Assembly (NCBI GenBank): GCA_039034015.1
Contig: JBCCBM010000013.1
Location: forward strand, 1 to 64,000
Direction of reading: 5' to 3'
DNA: 64,000 bases
DNA from: Acuticoccus sp039034015
Lineage (GTDB): Bacteria; Pseudomonadota; Alphaproteobacteria; Rhizobiales; Amorphaceae
Below are positions 9,084 to 18,224 of this stretch, one piece after another. Made by a program: the position numbers and the translations under genes. Under the pieces are notes generated by a model. That model searched no databases and was not told the origin of the DNA. It saw only the letters and a list, made by a program, of their open reading frames with translations. The stretch's first letter is position 1. Each line of letters opens with the position of its first letter.

Positions 9084-9797
9084 TCACTGGGCAGCGTCCG
9101 CTGGCGGCTCAATGGGGGCCTCGCCGTAGCGCAGAAACCGTTCCGTGATGGTGTCGATGTGGCGCTCCATGGCGGCCCTTGCGGCGGAGGCCTGGCGCGC
9201 GGCAATGAAGGCGGCAATCTCGCCGTGCTGGCGGGCCGAGCGCAGCCGGTTTTGGCGCGAGCGGGTGCCCTGATACCAGGACGACCACAGTGGCCCGTCC
9301 CGCTGGTCCCACAGCGCCATGCACATGTCAGCCAGAGCGGAATTTCCGGCAGCGTCGGCGATCAAGACGTGGAAGGCCCGGTCGAGCTGTACGAAACGCT
9401 CGAGATCATCGACATTGGTGGCAAAGAGCTCGTGGGCGGAGGCGGTGATGGCCTTCACGTCCGCCTCGCTCGCCCGCAAGGCGGCGCGGTAGGTGAGTTC
9501 GCCCTCAACGAGGCGCCGAGCCTCCAACACCTCGTAGGGGCCTGGCGGATCGGCATCGGTGGCGCGGGGCGTGGCGGTTTTGTCCACCTGGCGCACGAAA
9601 ACGCCCGCGCGGTCGCGGATTTCGATGCGCCCGGCAAACTCCAGCGCGAGGAGCGCTTCCCGCAGCGATGTGCGGCTGACGCCCAGCGATGCGGCAAGCT
9701 CACGCTCGGCCGGCAAACGGTCACCGGGGCGATAGCGCGCGGCGTCGATGTCGCGCTCTATCTGTTCGGCAATGCGTTGGTAGATCTTCTTGTCCAT
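9084..9797 (-). CDS. FadR-subfamily GntR transcriptional regulator
   Basis: 237 residues. The N-terminal winged helix reads GDRLPAERELAASLGVSR. A C-terminal FCD domain holds likely metal ligands: Asp and His of LDRAFHVLIADAAGN, His of ARQHGEIAAF and His of MERHID. FCD regulators bind carboxylic acids, which suits the TTT and dehydratase neighbours. ATG 9797 follows the enolase-family stop by one base, making it the last gene of the sulfatase-unknown-enolase-gntR operon. The two TTGGT-N3-ACCAA palindromes at 9060 and 13919 are its probable operators, giving autorepression and control of both TTT operons. Confidence 0.88.
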   Translation of the reverse strand: MDKKIYQRIAEQIERDIDAARYRPGDRLPAERELAASLGVSRTSLREALLALEFAGRIEIRDRAGVFVRQVDKTATPRATDADPPGPYEVLEARRLVEGELTYRAALRASEADVKAITASAHELFATNVDDLERFVQLDRAFHVLIADAAGNSALADMCMALWDQRDGPLWSSWYQGTRSRQNRLRSARQHGEIAAFIAARQASAARAAMERHIDTITERFLRYGEAPIEPPADAAQ

Positions 9798-9798
9798 G

Positions 9799-10959
9799 TC
9801 ACAGCCCGTCACGCGCCACAGGGACATGGTAAGGGGCGAGCGCGGAAAGGTCAGGCGTGACACCAAGCCCCGGCCCGTCGGGGAGCACAAATTCGCCGTC
9901 CTCAAGGGGCGGGAGGGGGCCAACCATCTCGGTGCGCAGGGGGTTGGCGTTGCTGTCCACCTCCAGGAGCCCGTCGCCGCCAGCGGCACACAAAAGGTGG
10001 GCCGCTGCCACAAGGCCCACCGCCCCGCCAAGGTGGTGGGGGCAAAAGCGCCTTCCGGCACCAAGCGCCTGGCGCGCGACGGCAAGGCCGCCTGAAAGGC
10101 CGCCCCATTTGCCAGCGTCCGGCTGCGCGATGGTGAGCCAGCCGGCCGCAATTGCCCTGTCAAAGCGGGCGAGCCCACGCCAGTTTTCGCCGGCTGCCAG
10201 CGGGATGCCGGCGGCGGCCACCGCCCGCCAGTGCGCGTCGGACGCATCGGCGCGGAGCGGCTCCTCCAGCCACACGGGGCCGGTGGCTTGGAGCGCATCG
10301 GCCATGGCGGCGGCGGTTTTGGCGTCCCACGCCTGGTTGGCGTCCACCATGAAAACGTCGCCCGGGCGGAGCGTGGCCGCCACCGCCGCGGCGTTCTGAA
10401 GATCGCGCGTCTTGCCAAAGCCGACCTTGAGTTTGAAGGCGCGAAAGCCCTCCGCCTTTGCGGTGCGCACGGTTTGAGCGGGGTCGGTGGGGTTGATCCC
10501 GCTGGCGTAGGCGGGCACCCGGTCCCGCGCGCTCCCCAAAAGGCGGTGGAGGGGAACGTGAGCGGCTTGGCCGGCAAGGTCCCACACCGCCATCTCCATA
10601 CCGCCGATCACCTGCGCGAGGGGGCCGAACTCACCGGTTTGGAGCGCAAGGGTCTTGAGGCGCGCCTCAAGGTCCGCCGCGACCGTCCACGGGTCGAGGG
10701 CGGGGGCGCCCGTCAACATCGGGCCCACAATCTCGTGCGCGAGGCGGGCGCGGTGTCGCGCGCCAAAGGTTGGGAAGTTGCACCACACCTCGCCCCAGCC
10801 GGTGCGGCCCTTTGCGTCCGTCAGCGCAAGGAGGAGGGCGCTTCGCGCATCCATCGCGCCAAATGCGTTGCGCAGCGGCGTTTTGAGCGGCACGCGCAGC
10901 ACCACCGCCTCCACGACGCGCACATCAACGGCGGGCACATCAACGGTGGGCGGTGTCAT
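9799..10959 (-). CDS. Enolase superfamily sugar-acid dehydratase/epimerase-like protein
   Basis: 386 residues with both enolase-superfamily domains. The barrel shows the KxK pair (FKLKVGFG), metal ligands in MVDANQAW (Asp), WLEEPLRAD (Glu) and AAGENWRG (Glu), and a Lys in PDAGKWGG on the opposite face, the muconate-lactonizing-type layout. This subgroup includes acid-sugar dehydratases and epimerases. ATG 10959 overlaps the upstream stop by four bases. Only distantly similar to the copy at 3440-4543. Substrate unknown; context points to a desulfated sugar acid. Confidence 0.85.
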   Translation of the reverse strand: MTPPTVDVPAVDVRVVEAVVLRVPLKTPLRNAFGAMDARSALLLALTDAKGRTGWGEVWCNFPTFGARHRARLAHEIVGPMLTGAPALDPWTVAADLEARLKTLALQTGEFGPLAQVIGGMEMAVWDLAGQAAHVPLHRLLGSARDRVPAYASGINPTDPAQTVRTAKAEGFRAFKLKVGFGKTRDLQNAAAVAATLRPGDVFMVDANQAWDAKTAAAMADALQATGPVWLEEPLRADASDAHWRAVAAAGIPLAAGENWRGLARFDRAIAAGWLTIAQPDAGKWGGLSGGLAVARQALGAGRRFCPHHLGGAVGLVAAAHLLCAAGGDGLLEVDSNANPLRTEMVGPLPPLEDGEFVLPDGPGLGVTPDLSALAPYHVPVARDGL

Positions 10960-12335
10960 CGCGTCACCGCGGGGAGCGCTGCCAGCTTCTCGTCCGACAG
11001 GTAGCCGTATCGGTTGATCCACACCGCGCCGTCCGATGCCTCCCACGCAACGCGGATGCGGCGCATCACATCGCCGGTGGGGCCATAGCCATGGGCGAAG
11101 GCGGCGATGGAGGCACTTTTTGCCTCCGCCCGCGCATGACGGATTTTGGCGGCCATTGCCCCATCGCTCGCCGGGTGGGGCGCGTCCGGCGGCGGATAGG
11201 CAAAGTCGTCCACGCTGGCGGGCCGTGCATCGCCGGTGTCCAAAAGGCGGACCAGCGCGTGTGCGACCGCCGCGCTTTCCAGATGTGGCGCCAGGCCCAG
11301 GATGGCAGTGCCCCAGTCTTTCAAAATCATCGGCCAGTGCATTGTGTAGAGCTTGATGCCGATCTGCGGCGTGATTGCGGCGGCCGCCCCAAGGTCGAAG
11401 CCGGACATCTTGTGGAAGGGCGGCGGGAACACTTGGGGCACGAGGCCGATCGCCTCTGGCAGCGCGGCGCGATAGCGTTTCAAAAGGTTTGAGACGAGCG
11501 CGCGACGGAGCACCAAAAGGTCCGCAACGCCGGGGCGCTTTGCAAGGTGCGCCAGGACGGCGCCACCGTCCATGCCGGCCACATCCTCAGTGGTGAGGGC
11601 GGCAATGTCGTCCTTTAGGGCGAGCGTGTCAGCGCGCATACGCTCGGTGTCGATCCGATGCGCTTTCGCGACGTTGAGCGCGTGGGGCGAGAAGTCGAAG
11701 AAGAGCGCGCCGAACGCGTATGGCGGGATTTCGGGCCAGTCGATGCGCACGGCGTCCACGCAAGGGTATTGTGCGGCAAGGTCGCCAAGGAGCGCTTCGC
11801 CGTAGGCCAGGATGTCGGGGCTTGCAAGGCTGGCGTTGGCATCCACCCGGCCCAGGACGGGTTTGCCATCCGGGCCAAGGGGCTGGTCGGCCGGGCGGGG
11901 GGCGCCGAACTGCACCCGGTAGCCGGGCGGGATCACCGCTTGCACCTGAAGATGCGTTGTCATCCCACGGGCCTTTGCCGCCTCCAGAAAGCGGCCCACC
12001 ACAGCGCCCTCCCGCGCCGTCAATCCATCCGGCGCTGGCGGCTGGACCGCAAGGCCCCGATAGCGCTCCGGATTGGGCGCGAAGCTTGGTGCGGTGCGCA
12101 CCCAAAGGGCCCGCTTGCCCCAGAGCGGCCGGTCGAGGAGGCGCACTTGGCCCGCGCCCGCATCCGCCGGTGGCTCGCGCGAGCCTTCGCCGTCCGCCAC
12201 CGGCGCCATCACATAGGGACTTGTGGCGATCCCGGTGACGCCGGCGGCCTGGAGACGGTCCAGCACCGCCTCCACACCTTCCGCCTGCGCCCACTCGGGA
12301 AGGACGGTGACGCCGAGGGTGCGCGTGCGGCTCAC
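10956..12335 (-). CDS. Uncharacterized protein of possible TIM-barrel fold
   Basis: 459 residues, no family recognised with confidence and no signal peptide. It starts at GTG 12335, overlapping the sulfatase stop by four bases (GTGA). Alternating segments such as TLGVTVLPEW, GVTGIATSPYVMAP, MTTHLQVQAVIPPGYR, VDAVRIDWPEIPPYAFG and IGIKLYTMHWPMILKDWG suggest a beta/alpha barrel like glycoside-hydrolase-type proteins, with acidic residues after predicted strands (RIDWPE). Its place between a sulfatase and a sugar-acid dehydratase suggests it processes the sugar moiety, perhaps by cleaving a glycosidic bond. This is inference from context only. Confidence 0.6.
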   Translation of the reverse strand: MSRTRTLGVTVLPEWAQAEGVEAVLDRLQAAGVTGIATSPYVMAPVADGEGSREPPADAGAGQVRLLDRPLWGKRALWVRTAPSFAPNPERYRGLAVQPPAPDGLTAREGAVVGRFLEAAKARGMTTHLQVQAVIPPGYRVQFGAPRPADQPLGPDGKPVLGRVDANASLASPDILAYGEALLGDLAAQYPCVDAVRIDWPEIPPYAFGALFFDFSPHALNVAKAHRIDTERMRADTLALKDDIAALTTEDVAGMDGGAVLAHLAKRPGVADLLVLRRALVSNLLKRYRAALPEAIGLVPQVFPPPFHKMSGFDLGAAAAITPQIGIKLYTMHWPMILKDWGTAILGLAPHLESAAVAHALVRLLDTGDARPASVDDFAYPPPDAPHPASDGAMAAKIRHARAEAKSASIAAFAHGYGPTGDVMRRIRVAWEASDGAVWINRYGYLSDEKLAALPAVTR

Positions 12336-13819
12336 GCGGTCCCCACGATGTTGCGCGGGTCGTCGAGCGGCGGCTGCGGGTAGTGGAGCCCCCGCTGGCC
12401 GGAGAGGTTGCGGTTGGGGGGCGCTGCCCACTTTTGCGCCGGACGGCCGGAGAGGCGCCCGTCTTTGGCAAGGCCCACATCCTCCCCATAAAGCTCTGCC
12501 GCGAGCCCCTTCTCGAGCCGCGTGCGGATGGCGCTGTAGGCCGGATCATCGGCGCGGTCGTGGCACTCGAGTGCGTCGGTCTCAAGGTCAAACAGTTGAA
12601 CGCGGCCACCGGCCGGATACCAGATCAATTTGTGGCGGCCATCGTGGAGCATGCGCATGGCTTTTTGGCCCTCCAGCGCCTCGCCATAGAGCGTGCCGCG
12701 CCGCGGCTCGCCCACCATGGAAAGGCCCTCCACCGTCTGCGGCACGCGAAGGCCGGCCAGGGCGAGCAGCGTTGGCATCACATCTTGAAGCCCGACGAGG
12801 CGGCCATCGGTGGTGCCTGGTGTGATTGTGGTGTCGCCCGCCCGTGGCACGAGGATCATGGGGATGTTGGACGACCCCTCGTACATCACCCGTTTTGCAA
12901 AAAGGCCGAAGTCGCCCAGCATATCGCCATGGTCGCCGGTGAAGAGGATGATCGTGTCATCGAGGAGGTTCTCCTCCCGCAGCGTGCCGATCACCAAGCG
13001 CAGCTGCGCGTCGATGTGGGTGCAGAGCGCATAAAACGCGCGGCGCATGTCGGCGAGCTGTTCAGCGGGCCATTGGGGCCAGTAGGCGCGCACGGCCTGG
13101 AGCGCGGGTGGCACGTCCCCCTCCGCCCACGGCGCGTGAAGGGCGGGCGGTGGTGTGCGCCGCGTATAACGCTCCAGATAGGCGGGAAGGGGGACGATGG
13201 GCGGGTGGGGCTGCGTGTAAGACAGGTGCCAAAAGTGCGGGCGGGTGGGGTCGCGCCGCTTGATCTCCCGGCACATGGCAAACGTCGTCCAGTTGGTGAC
13301 GTGGCAGTCCTCCGGCAGGTGCCAGGTGCGCCAGCCATAGTCATTGTTGCTCATCCCATGGAGGAATTGTTTGCCGGCAAAGCCACGGTCGGCAAGGTAG
13401 ATGTCATGGTCATCGACGGCGCCGAGCTGCGGGCGGCCCTCCTCGGCAATCAACGCCTCGTGGAAGCCCATGCGGTCCCGCTGGGGGAAGGCGTGGAGTT
13501 TGCCGACCGCGACACAGCGATAGTCGGCGGCGGCAAATGTGGCGCCCAGCGTCGGCAAATCGGGCATGGGCAGGGCCGGCTGGAAGAGCCGGTCGCCGTG
13601 GGTGCGCGGGCTCGTCCCCGTCATCAGCGTGCGCCGCGCGGGGATGCAGATGGGGCATTCAGAGTAGGCGCGCGGGAAGGCAACGCCATTGCGTGCCAAT
13701 TGGTCGAGCGTCGGCGTTTCGATCACCTTGTGCCCGCGAAAGCCGAACAGCGGCCCGGGCCATTGGTCGACGCAGATGAGCAGGATGTTTGGCCGCCCGG
13801 CAGCCTCCCCTTTGGACAT
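12332..13819 (-). CDS. Type I sulfatase (formylglycine-dependent), no signal peptide
   Basis: 495 residues. NILLICVDQWPG opens the domain, CIPARRTL is the C-x-P-x-R modification motif, and LFTGDHGDMLGDFG gives the second metal site; LFDLETDALECHD lies near the end. Begins at ATG 13819; a long upstream extension of the frame is spurious because it would run antisense through tctC. First gene of a four-gene operon and divergent from tctC at 13988, sharing the intergenic operator. No leader peptide, so cytoplasmic. Confidence 0.88.
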   Translation of the reverse strand: MSKGEAAGRPNILLICVDQWPGPLFGFRGHKVIETPTLDQLARNGVAFPRAYSECPICIPARRTLMTGTSPRTHGDRLFQPALPMPDLPTLGATFAAADYRCVAVGKLHAFPQRDRMGFHEALIAEEGRPQLGAVDDHDIYLADRGFAGKQFLHGMSNNDYGWRTWHLPEDCHVTNWTTFAMCREIKRRDPTRPHFWHLSYTQPHPPIVPLPAYLERYTRRTPPPALHAPWAEGDVPPALQAVRAYWPQWPAEQLADMRRAFYALCTHIDAQLRLVIGTLREENLLDDTIILFTGDHGDMLGDFGLFAKRVMYEGSSNIPMILVPRAGDTTITPGTTDGRLVGLQDVMPTLLALAGLRVPQTVEGLSMVGEPRRGTLYGEALEGQKAMRMLHDGRHKLIWYPAGGRVQLFDLETDALECHDRADDPAYSAIRTRLEKGLAAELYGEDVGLAKDGRLSGRPAQKWAAPPNRNLSGQRGLHYPQPPLDDPRNIVGTA

Positions 13820-13884
13820 CGGCTCCCCCTGACGCTGGTCGGTCCAGCAGCGTCTCCGTGCGCAGCTCTCTGGCGTAAAGTGCC

Positions 13885-13914
13885 TTGCTGCGCCGGTTTT
13901 TTTCCCTGTATGCT
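13885..13914 (+). promoter_or_regulatory. Possible promoter for tctC (TTGCTG-N18-TATGCT)
   Basis: A -35-like TTGCTG (13885-13890) and a -10-like TATGCT (13909-13914) are separated by 18 bases, ending 5 bases before the palindrome at 13919-13931, so a bound repressor would cover the start site. Read by eye only. Confidence 0.35.
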
Positions 13915-13918
13915 CGTG

Positions 13919-13931
13919 TTGGTCTAACCAA
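13919..13931. promoter_or_regulatory. Candidate FadR/GntR operator TTGGT-CTA-ACCAA
   Basis: Perfect palindrome, identical to the 9060-9072 site except for one central base, with one further matching base pair on each side. It lies in the 168-base gap between the divergent sulfatase (13819) and tctC (13988), so one site could control both directions, including the gntR-containing operon. Confidence 0.7.
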
Positions 13932-13987
13932 CGAGAAGCCGTGCGTCCAGGCGTCCCGGACAGCAGGGCAAGACTGAGGGGAAACAC

Positions 13988-14983
13988 ATGCGTCGCACCA
14001 CGTTCACCGCCACACTCGCTGCCGCCACACTCGCTGCCGCCATCGTCGTGTCCGGCACCGGCGTTGCCTTGGCCCAGTGGCCGGAAAAGCCCGTCAAAGT
14101 CACCGTGCCGTTCCGCGCCGGCGGCACGTCCGACCAGGTGACCCGCGCCTTCCAGGCCGCCATCGAAGAAAATGACATTTTGGGCCAGCCCATCACCGTG
14201 GTGAACGTGGGGGGCCACTTCTCCATCGGCGCCCGCCAGGTGATGGAGGCCGAGCCCGATGGCTACAACTTCCTCACCATCCACATTGCGCTGATGGGCG
14301 GCGAAGGTGGCGGCATCTTCGACTTTGGCTACCGCGATTATGAGCCTGTCACCGCCACCGGCCAATTTTGCGTGCTGCCGATGGTGCGCAAGGATTCGGG
14401 CATCGACACGGTCGACGATCTCCTCGCCAAAGCATCGGCAGAGCCCGACACGTTGATCTTTGGCGCAAACCTTGGTGCCATCAACCACATGGGCGGCATC
14501 ATGATGCAAAACCTTGTGGAGGGCGCCAAATTCCGCTTCGTGCAGATCGGCGGCGGGACGGCAAACTTTACAGCGCTCACCGGCGCGCAGACCGATGCCA
14601 CGGTGTTGTCGGCGGCAGAGGTGGCCAACTTCACCCGTCTGCCGGACGGGTCTGAAAATCCCGAAGCGCAGATCAAGCCGCTGGCCTACACCGGGCCGGA
14701 TCGGGTGGAGCACCTGTCGGACATTCCGACCATGCAAGAGCTTGGTTACGAGATGAACTATTGCATCGAAAGCTGGTGGTTCGCGCCGAAGGGGACGCCC
14801 CAGGAGGCGATCGACGGCATGGCGGCGGCGCTGGAAGAGGCGGCGGGCACGGAGCGGATCACGCAGTTTTACGATTCCAAGATGTTTGCCCCCGTCTTCC
14901 GCAAGGGTGAGGATCTCAAAGCGTCCCTCGATGCGACGTGGGCCGCCATTGAGCCCATCGCCAAGCAAGCGGCCAACAAATAG
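13988..14983 (+). CDS. tctC: TTT periplasmic binding protein TctC
   Basis: 331 residues: signal peptide ending about GVALA, then WPEKPVKVTVPFRAGG, the ligand-loop region VVNVGGHFSIGARQ and DIPTMQELGYEM, all standard for TctC/Bug proteins. The glycine-rich loop differs from the copy at 7987-8964 (VNVGGHFS against VNMPGGGG), which hints at a different ligand. It heads an operon of six plus-strand genes under the candidate GntR operator at 13919-13931. Confidence 0.92.
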   Translation: MRRTTFTATLAAATLAAAIVVSGTGVALAQWPEKPVKVTVPFRAGGTSDQVTRAFQAAIEENDILGQPITVVNVGGHFSIGARQVMEAEPDGYNFLTIHIALMGGEGGGIFDFGYRDYEPVTATGQFCVLPMVRKDSGIDTVDDLLAKASAEPDTLIFGANLGAINHMGGIMMQNLVEGAKFRFVQIGGGTANFTALTGAQTDATVLSAAEVANFTRLPDGSENPEAQIKPLAYTGPDRVEHLSDIPTMQELGYEMNYCIESWWFAPKGTPQEAIDGMAAALEEAAGTERITQFYDSKMFAPVFRKGEDLKASLDATWAAIEPIAKQAANK

Positions 14984-15043
14984 GCTTTGGCGGGCGCTGC
15001 AAGGTCACGCCCCGGCAGCGCCCGCTCGCCGCAAGGTCACGCC

Positions 15044-15520
15044 ATGGATCTTCAAGGCTCTCCGCGCTGGGAACTGGGCGTTGCCGCCTTTTTCGTGATC
15101 GCGTGCTCTCTCATCCTGTGGGAAACACGCACGATCCCGCCCGGAACCTTTGAGCCCTTGGGCTCTGCGCCGGTGCCCCAAGCAACGGCGCTCCTCATCA
15201 TGATGCTTTCGGTCGCGGTCGGCGCCAACGCGCTGCGCCGGATGCGGGGCGGCGAGGCCACCGCCCCCGCCGACTACACGCCCCGCCCGCTCGACGCCTT
15301 CGCTGTTGCGGCCCTCACCATCGGCTACGTCCTCATCTTGGACGCGGGTCTTTTGGACTTTGCGCCGCTGACTGCCATCTTCCTCTTCATCGTCATCAGC
15401 CTTTTGGCGCGGCTGAAGCCGGCGGTGATGGCGGGCGCCGCAGTGGTCGGCAGCATCACCGGCTGGGGCGCGCAATACATCTTCACCCGCGTTTTCGTGG
15501 TCGACCTTCCCGGTCTTTAA
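15044..15520 (+). CDS. tctB: TTT small membrane subunit TctB
   Basis: 158 residues with four hydrophobic segments. PGTFEPLGSAPVPQATALL is the characteristic TctB loop after the first helix, and the end IFTRVFVVDLPGL matches the other copy. ATG 15044 is preferred over an upstream start that would add 19 polar residues. It lies 60 bases after tctC and 8 bases before tctA. Confidence 0.9.
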   Translation: MDLQGSPRWELGVAAFFVIACSLILWETRTIPPGTFEPLGSAPVPQATALLIMMLSVAVGANALRRMRGGEATAPADYTPRPLDAFAVAALTIGYVLILDAGLLDFAPLTAIFLFIVISLLARLKPAVMAGAAVVGSITGWGAQYIFTRVFVVDLPGL

Positions 15521-15528
15521 AGGCAGGC

Positions 15529-17067
15529 ATGATGCTTGACGATCTCGGCGGCGCGCTCGCCCACATCTTTACCCCGCTGCCGTTCTTCTATGTGACGCTC
15601 GGCACGGTGTTGGGCATTGTCGTCGGCGCGATCCCCGGGCTTTCCGGCGCAATGCTCATCGCGCTCACCTTGCCGCTCACCTTTTATATGGACCCGGTGA
15701 ACGCGATCATCTTGCTGGTGGCGATGTATGTGGGGTCGATCACCGGCGGGCTCATCACCGCAACGCTCCTTCGGATGCCCGGCACACCCTCCAACGTCGT
15801 CACCACGTTTGACGGGCACCCCATGGCCGCCTCAGGCCGGCCGGGGCGCGCGCTGGGGCTTGGGATTGCCGCCTCGTTCGTGGGCGGCATCGTGTCGTGG
15901 ATTGTGTTGTTGTTGTTGGCAAAACCGCTCTCCATTTGGGCAACGCGGTTCGGCCCGTTCGAATATTTCACGCTCATCTTGATGGCAATGGTGCTCATCG
16001 CCTCCGTGAGCCAGGGTTCGATGCTGAAGGGCCTGATTGCCGGCTTCCTCGGCATGCTAGTCTCCATGCCCGGGGTGGACCCCTCGGCCGGTCAACCCCG
16101 GCTCACATGGGACTGGTACGTCTTGAACGGCGGCCTCAAACTCTTGCCCGTCCTCATCGGCATTTTTGCTGTCAGCCAAATCATTGGCGATATCGTGTCC
16201 ATCGGGAAGAAGATCGACCGCATCGAATCTTCGCTATCGGGGGTGTTGATGTCGTTCCGCGATTGGCGGCGGCAAGCGTTCAACATGCTGCGCTCCAGCC
16301 TCATCGGCACATGGGTCGGGATCTTGCCGGGGATCGGCGCCTCCATCGGCTCCATCATGGCCTACACCGCCGCCAAAAACATGAGCCGCGCGCCGGAAGA
16401 GTACGGCAAAGGGTCCGAAGAAGGGATCGTTGCCTCGGAAGCTGCCAACAACGCCACCGTTGGCGGCGCGCTCATCCCGCTGATTGCCATGGGCATTCCA
16501 GGCTCCGTCATCGACGCCATTTTGATCGGCGCTCTGATGATCCACTCGATCCAACCGGGGCCGACCCTTTTCCTCACCAATTCCAACGTCGTGTGGGCGA
16601 TGATTGCGGCTTGCCTCGTTGCCAACGTCATCATGTACATTGTGATGCTGGGCTCGGTGCGCGTGGTCAGCCAAGTGATGTACGTGCCGCGCACCTTTTT
16701 ACTGCCCGTTATCTTGGTGTTTTGTATCATCGGCGCCTTTGCGCTCGACAATACGATGTTCGATGTTTGGGTGATGCTGGGCTTTGGCGTGCTCGGATAC
16801 GCGATGGAGCGGGCGGGCTTCCCCCTCGGCCCGTTTGTGATCGGCTTCGTCCTCGCCCCGCTGATGGAGGAAAAGCTCCGCTCCGGCCTCATGATGACGG
16901 CGGGCTCCATCGAGCCGATCTTTACCCGGCCGCTTCCGCTCCTCTTTCTTTCGATCGCCATCATCCTGCTCCTTGCCCCCTTCATCCGTGCCTGGCGCCA
17001 GCGCCGGATCGTGAACCGGCGCGGTCCCCCGGGCCTCGGCTCCGGCGAGGGGGACCCCACACGGTGA
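15529..17067 (+). CDS. tctA: TTT large membrane subunit TctA
   Basis: 512 residues with many membrane helices. The two internal repeats are visible as LGIVVGAIPGLSGAML and VGILPGIGASIGSIMAY, with LLRMPGTPSNVVTTFDG between them. It forms the channel of the third TTT. The C-terminal tail is short and basic (RAWRQRRIVNRRG). The stop overlaps the GTG start of the UxaA-like gene by four bases, tying transport to sugar-acid dehydration. Confidence 0.92.
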   Translation: MMLDDLGGALAHIFTPLPFFYVTLGTVLGIVVGAIPGLSGAMLIALTLPLTFYMDPVNAIILLVAMYVGSITGGLITATLLRMPGTPSNVVTTFDGHPMAASGRPGRALGLGIAASFVGGIVSWIVLLLLAKPLSIWATRFGPFEYFTLILMAMVLIASVSQGSMLKGLIAGFLGMLVSMPGVDPSAGQPRLTWDWYVLNGGLKLLPVLIGIFAVSQIIGDIVSIGKKIDRIESSLSGVLMSFRDWRRQAFNMLRSSLIGTWVGILPGIGASIGSIMAYTAAKNMSRAPEEYGKGSEEGIVASEAANNATVGGALIPLIAMGIPGSVIDAILIGALMIHSIQPGPTLFLTNSNVVWAMIAACLVANVIMYIVMLGSVRVVSQVMYVPRTFLLPVILVFCIIGAFALDNTMFDVWVMLGFGVLGYAMERAGFPLGPFVIGFVLAPLMEEKLRSGLMMTAGSIEPIFTRPLPLLFLSIAIILLLAPFIRAWRQRRIVNRRGPPGLGSGEGDPTR

Positions 17068-18224
17068 AGGAGCCCGCGTTCTTCGGCTTTGCCCGCCCGG
17101 ACGGACGGGTTGGAACGCGCAATCACCTCCTCATCCTCTCCGTCACCGGGCTCACAGGCCCCGCCGGCCGCAGGATCGCGCAAACCCTGTCTGGCGCCAT
17201 TTTCGCCGGAACGCCCTACGGCAGCGGGCTCCTTGGCGAGGATGCCACGGCCCATCGCCGTGCGCTCACCGGCCTTGCCACCCATCCGAACGTGGGTGCG
17301 GTCGTCATCGTCGGCGCCGATGAGGGGAGCGTTGTGGCCGTGGCGGATGCCGCCATCGCCGTGGGCACGCCAGCCGCGCCCGTGGTGCTCGACCATGTGG
17401 ACCACGACGCACTCACGCTGGTGGACCGCGGCATCCGCGCCGGCGCCGCGCTCCTGAAGGAGATTTCGAGCGCGCGACGGGTGCCGGCCCCGCTCTGCGC
17501 CCTCGTCCTCGGGCTTGAATGCGGGCGGTCCGACCCCTCGTCCGGCATCGGCGCCAACCCCGTTGTGGGCGCGGTCGCCGACAATGTGGCGGACGCCGGC
17601 GGCACCGCAATCATCGGCGAAACCACGGAATGGCTCGGCGCAGAAGACCGCCTCGCCGCGCGCGCGCCCGCGGATGTGGGGGCCGCTATCGTGAACGCCG
17701 CCCGGCGGCGCGAGGCGCTGGCGGTCGCGGCAGGGATCGACCTTACCGGCACCAACCCCAGCCGAACCAACATCGAAGGGGGCCTCAGCACCATTGAGGA
17801 AAAGTCGTTGGGCGCCATCGCGAAGGTGGGTGTTGGCCCCATCGCCGGCCTCATCCCCTATGCCACCCGTCCGGAAGGGCCTGGCCGGTGGTTGATGGAC
17901 GCGCCCGCCTATGCGCCCGAGTCGGTGACGGGCTTCGTTGCCGCCGGCGCAACGGTCATCCTCTTCACCACAGGCGTCGGCAATTCCTTCGGCAGCCGCC
18001 TCGCGCCAACGCTCAAAATCACCGCCAACCCCGCGACCGCTGCCCGCTTACCCACGCAAGTCGACGTGTCGGTGGCCAATGTTGTCTTAGGAAAAGAGGA
18101 CAACGCCGCCGCCGCCGAACGGCTTTTGACGCACCTTTGCGCCGTCGCCAGCGGTGCACTCACCTATGCGGAAATTTTTGGCGATGGCGAAGAGACCATC
18201 AGCCGGTTCGGCGAAGCGCTGTGA
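17064..18224 (+). CDS. UxaA-family dehydratase, large (C-terminal) domain protein
   Basis: 386 residues of the altronate/galactarate dehydratase large domain. PDGRVGTRNHLLIL opens it, LGLECGRSDPSSGIGANP carries the conserved Cys and Ser-Gly, and TTGVGNSFGSRLAPTLKIT is the family's C-terminal signature. These iron-dependent enzymes dehydrate hexonic or aldaric acids. GTG 17064 is chosen because it overlaps tctA (GTGA) and leads straight into the domain. The N-terminal SAF domain is encoded separately by the next gene, as in two-subunit members. Substrate uncertain (altronate, galactarate, sulfolactate or related acids). Confidence 0.85.
   Translation: MKEPAFFGFARPDGRVGTRNHLLILSVTGLTGPAGRRIAQTLSGAIFAGTPYGSGLLGEDATAHRRALTGLATHPNVGAVVIVGADEGSVVAVADAAIAVGTPAAPVVLDHVDHDALTLVDRGIRAGAALLKEISSARRVPAPLCALVLGLECGRSDPSSGIGANPVVGAVADNVADAGGTAIIGETTEWLGAEDRLAARAPADVGAAIVNAARRREALAVAAGIDLTGTNPSRTNIEGGLSTIEEKSLGAIAKVGVGPIAGLIPYATRPEGPGRWLMDAPAYAPESVTGFVAAGATVILFTTGVGNSFGSRLAPTLKITANPATAARLPTQVDVSVANVVLGKEDNAAAAERLLTHLCAVASGALTYAEIFGDGEETISRFGEAL

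Noticed and set aside
13820..14968. N-terminal extension of the second sulfatase antisense to tctC
   Set aside because: tctC on the plus strand is complete with a signal peptide; the sulfatase domain begins at ATG 13819.
15897..17063. N-terminal extension of the UxaA-like gene overlapping tctA
   Set aside because: The extension is an out-of-frame reading of tctA; the GTG at 17064 overlaps the tctA stop and starts the domain directly.
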